The position numbers and the translations under genes are program-made. Below the pieces are notes generated by a model, which saw nothing but the letters and a program-made list of their open reading frames with translations, was not told the DNA's origin and did not search any database. A DNA stretch of 42,790 nucleotides from Acanthamoeba lenticulata (Eukaryota; Discosea; Longamoebia; Acanthamoebidae). Below, one piece after another: positions 36,128-42,790 of this stretch (within the stretch, counting starts at the first letter, position 1; each line of letters opens with the position of its first letter). The stretch lies in contig NAVB01000759.1 of NCBI GenBank assembly GCA_002179805.1, positions 1-42,790 on the forward strand, given 5' to 3'.

Positions 36128-37540
36128 ATGAACGATACTGGTGGTGTTGCTCGTATCTTTCTCAAGGATGGCTCCTACAAAGCGTACGACAGTTGCGAGA
36201 ACAAATCAATCAATCGGTTCCTTTCTCATCCGTTGGTAGTGTGAGGGTCACAGGGAACACAACCGTCAAAGAGACCTGTGCTATGTTTGCCCGACGGCTG
36301 CAGCTGCCATTGCTCTCTGACGCTTATGAACTTCGACAAGTGACTCCACAAGGAGGTGCGCTCTATGTGCTCTCCCGACACTGGCCCATTGTCAAGGAAC
36401 GCCTTTATTAATGCGCGTTCGTGCACGCAGACCGTGTGCTGCCGCAGGAGGCGCGCGTGTGGGATGTCATTCTCGAGTTTGGCACTCACCCAGACTATGA
36501 CCCGCTCGAGCTTCAAGAAGGTATGGCCTCGTGCGTCTACTCGACGTCATACTTAAAGCTCACATCATACTTTTCCTCGTTATTACTATGCTTTTTTCTG
36601 GTGGGCGAACCTCAGAAAAGGTCAAGTACCGCCTCTTGTTCTCATTCACCGAGGACATGCGCACGCGCCTCTCGGTGCGCGTGGGACTGCCGCCGCCGCA
36701 ACGGGCGGCGCCCTTGGGCGTATCCTTCCTCACCCCGAGCAACCCGACGGTGCCCGTTTCGCCGTTCTCGGCCCCATCGTCGCTGCAGCCACCACACTCG
36801 CCCACGCCTGTGTCGCCGCCTATGTCGCCCACAGGCGGTTCGTTAACCATGCGTCGACCGCCGCCGCCCGTGCCCGACCGCAGCAGCAAGGGAGCCAGTC
36901 GGCGACAGACCCTGGGCTGCGATACCCCTCCCCCGACCTTCCCCATGTCGTCACAGTCCCAACCGCAGCTTTACCTTCAGCCCACACCCGCGCCTGCCAC
37001 CGCCCGATCGATCTCGCAGCCCGAGCTTGCGCATCAAACCCTCCACCCGCCGCTTCAGGGGCAGCCCCGTCCGCAGTCTCAGCCTGAGCACCAACAATTG
37101 CAGCAGCCGCGCTCCTCTCAACCCCCTCCGGTGCAGCCGCCGCGACAAAGTCGGCCTCTTCCCCAGCCACTCCCCCGCGGCCAGCCGCGTGCTCTCCCCA
37201 CCACGCCTCCCCCAGCCGGCCGCACGCCCCCGGCTTCCAGCCCCGTGGCCTCGCATGCCCCGCCCCCTACTGCGCTCACGCCCTCCCCCGCGCCTGCACA
37301 TGCCCAAGCGGATGAACGTGACAAGGATGTGGATGAACTGGCCAGCGTTATCTTCAGGATTGACGGACTTGATCAGTTCAACTCTGTGAAGCCAGGACAG
37401 GTGCCCTCCCCGCTGCTGCTGCTGGCGCAATACTCCGGTTCCACTGCTCACCCGCATGGTGTGCTTCTCAGGACACTTCAGCTATTTTCGATCTCGATGA
37501 CCTTCTGGCAAACTTGGCCAAGGCGACCAATCTGGCCTGA
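36128..37540 (+). CDS. Ras-association (RA) domain protein with proline-rich region and LD motif
   Basis: Five exons (36128-36183, 36240-36355, 36431-36520, 36616-37400, 37472-37540) give 371 residues in consistent phase. Residues 1-100 read like an RA/ubiquitin-like fold that binds Ras-family GTPases: VARIFLKDGSYKAVRVTGNT, TVKETCAMFARRLQL, AYELRQVTPQGD, VWDVILEFG and KVKYRLLFSF. The start is fixed by the first beta strand following the ATG directly. Residues about 125-325 are Pro/Gln/Ser-rich with many PPxP and PPPP runs that could bind SH3, WW or EVH1 domains. Near the end come ASVIFRIDGLDQF and then LDDLLANLA, an exact LDxLLxxL LD motif as found in paxillin and talin-binding proteins. The architecture recalls RIAM/lamellipodin adaptors without a PH domain. 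A role between Ras/Rap signalling and actin or adhesion is an inference. Confidence 0.82.
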
Positions 37541-37701
37541 GGCAAAGCGATCGCCACAATCTCTCATATTTATGCTGGCCTTCTCGATGCAGAGGGCCTT
37601 CTTGCCGCTTCGTGTTTCATTTTTACCATAATTACAAAAAGCAAAGCAATTAAAAACAAACGCTTATTTTTTATTTTTATTTTTTATTCATTTGCGTAGC
37701 G

Positions 37702-38901
37702 ATGGAGGAGAGTGACCTGATGCGCAAAATTACGACTCTGTCGCGCGCGATCGAATCTCAGAAACAGGCTGACAGAGAACCTGCTCCTCTCGTTGACACT
37801 AGTGATGCAAACGAGCAACAACTCATGGAGCAGATTGCCCGCCTTAGCGCAGAAATCGAACGCCGAAAGCGCTCTGCACCATCCACCACGGCGGTTCCCC
37901 CACTCAACAGGAAGCCTTGCCGCTTTTTTCAGTCCTTAGGTGCCACCCCGTCTACTCCCCATCTCTCTTCCTCCCGCCCACATCAGCCTTTTTTTGCCAC
38001 CAGGTCGATGTGGAAAGGGCTTGAACTGTATGTTCTCCCACGAAGTTCCTGTTGCTCGTCCTTGGGAGGATGCACGAGGACGAGGACGGGGACGAGGACG
38101 AGGGGGTCGGGGACGGGGGTTTGTTCCTCCCGGTATCCGCCCTACCGACGCGTTGGTTGACAGCACTTCTCACCTTGAAACAACCACTTCAACGTACACC
38201 GCGAGCGTCCGTGAGGACAAAGCCAAGACGATGCCGGTGTGCTTCAGGTTCCTATTGGGCTCCTGCTTCAACGAGCAGTGTCCCTACCCTCATGTGAATG
38301 TCAACCCACGAGCACCAGTTTGCCAGGCCTTCCTCAACGGCTACTGCCCCGAGGGGAGCGCCTGCAAGCAGCTGCACACGTTCGAGTGCCAGACGTGGGT
38401 GCGCACGGGGGACTGCACCGAGCCACATTGCCCCTTTAAACACCCCCAGAATGTTCGCGGCCGACTACGAAGCCTTGGCTTGGAGCCAACTTCTCCACCA
38501 TTGTCGTCGTCGCCGCCGTTGAACGACAAGCGACCACCGAGCACAGGCAACGACGACAGCGAAGAACAACAAAACGAGCGCAGGTTCGGACGGGCGCGAT
38601 TTCAAGGCCCGCCCGAGGTGGACGACGAGGAAGACGACGATGCCAGTGACCACGATAGGTCGCCAGCTTCTGAATGAGCCCACATGTGGCGTGGCAGTTT
38701 CATGACGGTGCGACTGACCTCTTTGTGTGTGTGTGTGTGTGTTGTCTGGCCGTGTCCTGTTTCGGTGTGTATGCGTGTAGCGGCGCCGAGGACTACGCTC
38801 CGCATCATGCCGCCAAGCGGCGGAGGACGAGTGAGGAGAAAGAGGAGTGGCCCAGCGTGCTGAAAGGACCCATCATCCCTAAGTTTGGCGCGCCAGAGTG
38901 A
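37702..38901 (+). CDS. ZC3H3: CCCH zinc-finger protein, ZC3H3-like
   Basis: Three exons (37702-37939, 38004-38658, 38781-38901) give 337 residues. ZC3H3 links mRNA polyadenylation to nuclear export in animals. The N-terminus is a short coiled coil (DLMRKITTLSRAIESQKQ). The first finger, CRFFQSLGRCGKGLNCMFSH, is built across intron 1. An Arg-Gly repeat (RGRGRGRGGRGRGF) follows, then three tandem fingers: CFRFLLGSCFNEQCPYPH, CQAFLNGYCPEGSACKQLH and CQTWVRTGDCTEPHCPFKH. The last three match ZC3H3 fingers 3-5 (human MPVCSYFLKGICSNSNCPYS). Human finger 2 seems to be replaced by the RG segment. The second intron (38659-38780) restores SGAEDYAPHHAAKRRR and a C-terminal GPIIPKFGAPE; if retained, the protein ends at SPASE, stop 38677. 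Confidence 0.87.
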
Positions 38902-39033
38902 ACGAACAGCTCATGACCTCCTCGCGAACATCTGAGCCGTTCAACCGGTGTGGATCTCGCGAGGGTGCGTACTCCCCGGTCTCCTGTGGTGCTGTGTGAT
39001 GTATATACATAGATGTATATTTTTGTTGTTTTG

Positions 39034-39039
39034 TTTATT
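39034..39039 (-). terminator. Possible polyadenylation signal (AATAAA) of the DSS1 gene
   Basis: AATAAA on the minus strand lies 123 bases past the DSS1 stop. A plus-strand AATAAA that could serve the convergent ZC3H3-like gene lies at 39134-39139, so the two 3' UTRs would overlap. Confidence 0.4.
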
Positions 39040-39161
39040 TGTGCACCATGCACGGGCTGGCCCTCTTCGTGTCCCGCCCTGATGGCACTCACACCGACAC
39101 TCGAGCCAGCCACATTGCAAAAGCCAAGAGAGCAATAAACACTGCGTTCTATGCAAAACCT

Positions 39162-39531
39162 CTATGACGTCTGCATTGCTGTAGTCTGCTTCTCCAACTC
39201 GGCTCTGCACTAAGGCAATGAGTGCGAGTGAACAACAACGGAACCATTGAGGGAGGGGGCGAACCGCAGCTGCTTGGAGAAATCGTCGTCTACCTCCTCA
39301 TCGTCCCAATCATCCTCCCACTGCTTCGCGTCATCAGCATCCTCCTGGTCCTCTTTCCACTCTACACACAATGGCAGTGATAAGGTTTTACTGCTGATAC
39401 TGCTGATGAAATCAATTTGCGCGCTTTGAATGCTTTGCTGCGGTACCTTCGTTCTCGAACTCCTCGAATTCATCGTCCTCCTCGATCACAGTTTCCTTCG
39501 CAGGGGTCTCCACTTGCTGCTTGTCCGCCAT
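39162..39531 (-). CDS. SEM1: SEM1/DSS1, 26S proteasome and TREX-2 small acidic subunit
   Basis: DSS1 is an intrinsically disordered acidic protein shared by the proteasome lid, TREX-2 and BRCA2. Three exons (complement 39447-39531, 39265-39361, 39162-39204; 85, 97 and 43 bases) give 74 residues, against 70 in human. The diagnostic blocks are IEEDDEFEEFENE, QWEDDWDDEEVDDDFSKQLR and the C-terminal helix RAELEKQTTAMQTS, very close to the human QLRAELEKHGYKMETS. Gene models without the last 60-base intron would end in FAPSLNGSVVV and lose that helix. The acceptor used (GTGCAG at 39205-39210) restores the conserved reading. Its start is 128 bases from the divergent vezatin-like start. Confidence 0.95.
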
Positions 39532-39659
39532 TTTGTGTTGATTTACGTCTGCTGGTTGCGCGCACAGAATCGGCAGCAATCTGTTGCGCCAGCGGCTGTG
39601 TGCGTGTGGTGTCGACGACTTTTTTTCCTTGCTTCATTTTCCTGCCTTTTTTCTTTATC
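39532..39659. promoter_or_regulatory. 128-base divergent promoter (DSS1 / vezatin-like)
   Basis: The ATG codons at 39531 (minus) and 39660 (plus) are 128 bases apart. The gap has a T-rich stretch at 39620-39657 and no TATA box. Shared regulation is possible, but the sequence does not prove it. Confidence 0.5.
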
Positions 39660-42281
39660 ATGGACGCAGGTGTTGGCGTGCCCTTTCTTGAGGGCGATGT
39701 GGACGACACGGTGTTGCCGTGTGTGTTTCCTCCACCTAACGAGTTAGGGCCGGACTTGGATGTGGCACTGGAGGATTGTGAGCCGGTTGACGTGCACGCG
39801 CTAGAGGAAGAACTGCGGTCGACCGAACACGCACCGCCACTGCCCTCCGCCCCGCCACCAACCGAACATGCCAACTTCCGAACCATATGCACAAGCTCGC
39901 GTGCAGAACCGACGTTACTTGTACGTGCCGCCTCTCGCGCGCATGTAAGTGTCCGTCCTGATGTGAGGTGCGTGGGTAGGACTGGGCGGTGCCTTTCTTC
40001 CTGAGCGAAGCTCGCACAAAGCACCACGCAACTCTGAACGCTCGATTTGGGCCGTTCTACGCATCAGGCCAGCCTGGTGAGGTGATTGACGACGAGGCGA
40101 CACCGAGCCACCATCACAGCCAGGCCCGCTGGCCCTCGCTCACACGGGACACGCGCGTCGCAGCTCTCTTGCTCACCCTTGGCGGGGTAGTGGCGGCGGT
40201 TTGGCTGTGGCGGTCGGGAGAATGGCTCGCGTCCACCTTCGCCTTCACGGTGGCGCTACTCGGGCTTAACGTCGTCTGTCTGCACCTGGTACCCATCGAT
40301 GCACGCATCGCTCCTGCATTTGCCTTGTGCCGCCGTCCTCAGCGCCCGTGTCTCTTTCTATCAGGACAAATGGCTCCTGGAACGAAGGCACCACCGCAAC
40401 CTGAGCGTACTCCAGCAGGTCTTGGAAGGGGCCTCTGACTATCAGCGCATCGCCCGCCGAGTGCTGCTCTGTATTCAGGCAAGTCTGTCGTCAGCCACAG
40501 CTTCAACCACCGTGCATGCGCTCAAGAATACTCACTCCATCACCACCACCATCACCACAGGAGTCGGAGCTGCTCGCTCGTGGCTACAAGATGTACGGCC
40601 ACCCAGTTGTTGTTTTTCCCGCTCAATACTAGTGGAGTACAATGGGGCCTGCTCACTGTGACTCCCCCCCCCCCTCTCCCTCCCGCAATGTGGATGCTGC
40701 AGAGGACAGAGGCTGGGCCCCATCTCGAGGATGGAAGCCAACCGGCCGCAATCGTTTGCAGCCGCGCGCCTCCGTAATCTCCTGCGTCGATCTCTCGATA
40801 CTATGCGTGCCGCTCTCTGCGTGCCATCGCAGTCCCCCTGTGGGGCTCTGTCGCCGTCAACTTGCGGAGCGCCAGCGGAAAGCCCAACAAGAACACAGAC
40901 AGCGGTGCCTCCGGAGAGCTCTCCCGCAGCCGTGCTCAACGGCACGCCGGCCGAAGAAGAGCTGTGGACCCGGGGGCTGGGCGCGCTGAAGCGGGACTAC
41001 TACGCCATGCTCGGTGAGGCCGAAGCGCACCTGCTCAGCCTCGCCGATGCCCTTCCTGGTGCAGAAATCTCCTTTCTTGCCCCACCTCCCCCGGGGGGCT
41101 GCTGACGGTTGGGCGGCGAGCAACAGGGATGGGGGCCTATGGGATGGGCCAGCATCTAGACCGGCTGGACGCTCTCTTCTCCGAGCAGAGTGCGGCCCTG
41201 CAGGCCGCTTTGCGTGCGTCCCCCTGTCTCCTCCTTCCCTCCAACGTGGCGACCACATGATGGACCATGAGGGCGGGACAGACGGCCGTCGCGGAGGAAC
41301 GCCCACCGAGACGCAGCACAAGGCGGGCAGCCACAAGCACCACCAGGACTGGACCAAGCCCCCCAAGTCCCCGACCGCCAAGCTGAGCGCCAAACTGGTG
41401 CGTTCGTCCGGACCGGGCCTTGGGCTCTCTGTCCCTTTCTCTCTGTGCCTGCCTGCTGGGTGGTGGTGGAGGAGGAGGAGGAGGGCTCACATTCCGCGGC
41501 TGGTGGGACACATAGGAGCGCATCCTACAGTCGTCCAAGCAGACTCGCGCGACGGTTCGACTGCTGCAGCAGCTCGGTACTCGAGATCCTCCTCTAACAC
41601 CGGGGCCCCGATGGGCTCACACACTTCCCAGATGTGTGGCAGGTAACAGATGAGGTGGAGGAGGAGGAAAAGGAAGAAGAGAGCGAGCGGACAAGAGATG
41701 CCGGTGAACAGCTGCGGGACTGGGCGGAGGTGGCCCGACACTATCACGCGCTGGGCGAGGAGCTACGGCGAACCCACGAAGAGTGGCAGCAGGGCCAGGC
41801 CATCCTCCTCGCGCTCGTCTCGGCCGCCCACCGGGATCCGAGTCAGGCGGCGCCGTCCGCGGGCGGCGGCGAAGACATGTTTGAAGCGACCAACGACGAT
41901 GCGTCGAGGCTGGATGGGCAGCAACAACAGCAGCAGCTTGAGGGCGTCCTCAAGGAGCAGGTGTTCGAGGCGCACACGCCGCCAGAGGCGGCCAAGCAAG
42001 CCCCGATGGCCGAGGGCGAAAAATCGGGCCTCAGCAAGCGCGAGCTGCGGATAGCCGAGCGAAAGCGGCAGGAGGAGCTGAAGAAGGCCGCCCGCGAGGC
42101 CAAGAAGGCGGCTGGCGGCCCCGACGAAAAGCGCCTCGAGTTGGTCAACGAACTCAAGTCAGTGCTGGCCCTTGCCGACCAACGACGCCCGCGCCCACCC
42201 GCCGCTACAGCCCCTGCAGTTGCGCCACCGACCGGAGAGGAGGAAGAGGAGGGAAGCAGCACACGCGAGGCAGCCTCGTGA
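39660..42281 (+). CDS. Vezatin-like membrane protein (myosin-binding family)
   Basis: Vezatin family proteins are membrane proteins that bind myosins at junctions, peroxisomes or vesicles. Exon 1 (39660-39944) encodes an acidic cytosolic N-terminus. Exon 2 (39980-40288) has DWAVPFFLSEARTKHHATL, then two hydrophobic segments, VAALLLTLGGVVAAVWLW and ASTFAFTVALLGLNVVCLHL, typical of the family's hairpin anchor. Exon 3 and following give LLERRHHRNLSVLQQVLEG, then VLLCIQESELLARGYKI and LGPISRMEANRPQSFAAARL, matching the vezatin block with IQE-E--SRG and a following P-SRLE. The C-terminal half is coiled coil and acidic (LRDWAEVARHYHALGEELRR) and ends with Glu-rich and LSKRELRIAERKRQEELKKA segments. 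The intron 40479-40560 has a GC donor. The frame through 40800-41030 is open and retained, but exon limits there are less certain. Confidence 0.68.
40479..40560 (+). other. GC-AG intron in the vezatin-like gene
   Basis: The exon ends CTCTGTATTCAG and the intron begins GCAAGT, a strong GC-type donor; it ends in CACCACAG. Joining in phase 0 gives LLCIQESELLARGYK, the conserved vezatin block. The nearest GT donor, four bases downstream, breaks the frame. Confidence 0.75.
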
Positions 42282-42362
42282 CCCGTTTCGTGTGGACCAT
42301 CATGACCGGGGGGGGGGGATGGGTCAACCGAAGCCTGTCGGCTCGAGTGTTGTAAATTGAAA

Positions 42363-42368
42363 AATAAA
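42363..42368 (+). terminator. Likely polyadenylation signal AATAAA of the vezatin-like gene
   Basis: AATAAA lies 82 bases after the stop at 42281. It is 75 bases from the convergent stop codon of the CHCH gene at 42443. Confidence 0.45.
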
Positions 42369-42442
42369 AACCAAAAAAAGCGTGTTTGTCTCCGTCGGGT
42401 GTGCAGGAAGAGGCGCCAAAGTCGTGCAAGCAGAGGCTGCGG

Positions 42443-42790
42443 TCAGGCCGGGCTGCTCTTCTTCTGTCGAGCGACGGATTAAGAAGAAGAGAGAACAGGG
42501 AAGGGAAAGAAAGGGAAGGAAAGGGCGGAAGCCGTGAGAGGTCAGGTGCACGCGCGAAAGTGGAGGGAGGGGAGGGGGCAGATGCACGCGTGGGTGCAAG
42601 GGAACAAGTACCGCGGCGGGGGAGGTAGCGCACTGCTTGAAGGCGCGGGCTTGCAGGGCGCATGCGAGCGGGTCGTCCTTCTCCTTGGTGTAGCACTCCA
42701 GGCACGCGCTCCGCTCGGCCTCGCAGCTGTCGCCCGAGAGCCTGCTCCCCCCCCCCCCATTGGGGCCACCGCGATGAGAATTCCCTTGTT
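42443..42790 (-). CDS. Twin CX9C (CHCH) protein, 3' part only
   Basis: CHCH proteins are imported by Mia40 into the mitochondrial intermembrane space and folded by two disulfides. The exon from about 42745 to 42612 reads LSGDSCEAERSACLECYTKE followed by KDDPLACALQARAFKQCATS. This has two Cys-x9-Cys pairs (CEAERSACLEC and CALQARAFKQC) with one extra cysteine in the first. A plausible final exon (42443-42463) adds KKSSPA and a stop. The spacing resembles the C-terminal CHCH of MIC19/CHCHD3-type and related plant proteins, but the rest of the protein lies outside the window, so the subfamily is open. A G-run just upstream of the exon (near 42747-42760 on the transcript) belongs to the intron. 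Confidence 0.72.

Overview
This window is nuclear DNA from an intron-rich, GC-rich, gene-dense eukaryote. Almost every gene is broken by short GT-AG introns, many only about 35-120 bases long. Intergenic gaps are often 50-500 bases and AT-rich, and coding codons mostly end in G or C. Together with the gene content, this suggests an amoebozoan, most likely Acanthamoeba or a close relative. The species is an inference; no rRNA or other marker gene is present. I see no prokaryotic operons, CRISPR arrays, transposons or tRNA genes.

Layout from left to right. Bases 1-13528 (minus strand) hold one very large gene, an SZT2 homologue (KICSTOR complex, amino-acid control of TORC1). It is cut at its 3' end by the window edge, and its last five visible exons do not match the human protein that I recall. 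Then come, also on the minus strand, a geranylgeranyltransferase-I beta subunit (13690-15234) and an MSS116/RH26-type DEAD-box RNA helicase (15282-17992). A 120-base divergent promoter separates the helicase from a plus-strand monoamine-oxidase-like flavoenzyme with a C-terminal membrane anchor (18113-20644). Next are a single-exon secreted protein with a TATA box (20910-21503) and a WD40-repeat protein that probably runs on into a helical C-terminal half (21725-26184).

The second half starts with three minus-strand genes: a divergent PCNA in 12 tiny exons (26234-27675), a plant/bacterial-type glutathione reductase (27844-30097), and a long Q-rich coiled-coil protein with an FHA domain (30279-35625). 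About 500 bases of divergent promoter follow. The plus strand then has a Ras-association-domain protein with a proline-rich region and a C-terminal LD motif (36128-37540), and a ZC3H3-like CCCH zinc-finger protein (37702-38901). The minus strand has the small proteasome/TREX-2 subunit SEM1/DSS1 (39162-39531). A vezatin-like membrane protein lies on the plus strand (39660-42281). The 3' end of a twin CX9C (CHCH) mitochondrial protein closes the window on the minus strand.

These are mostly independent housekeeping and signalling genes and do not form an evident pathway cluster. The most noteworthy items are the SZT2 homologue outside animals, the divergent and heavily fragmented PCNA, the MAO-like enzyme without the covalent-flavin cysteine, a GC-AG intron in the vezatin-like gene, an RA plus LD-motif adaptor, and several places where only the correct splice restores a conserved motif (DEAD, the DSS1 C-terminus). 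I did not identify a clearly new multi-gene system.
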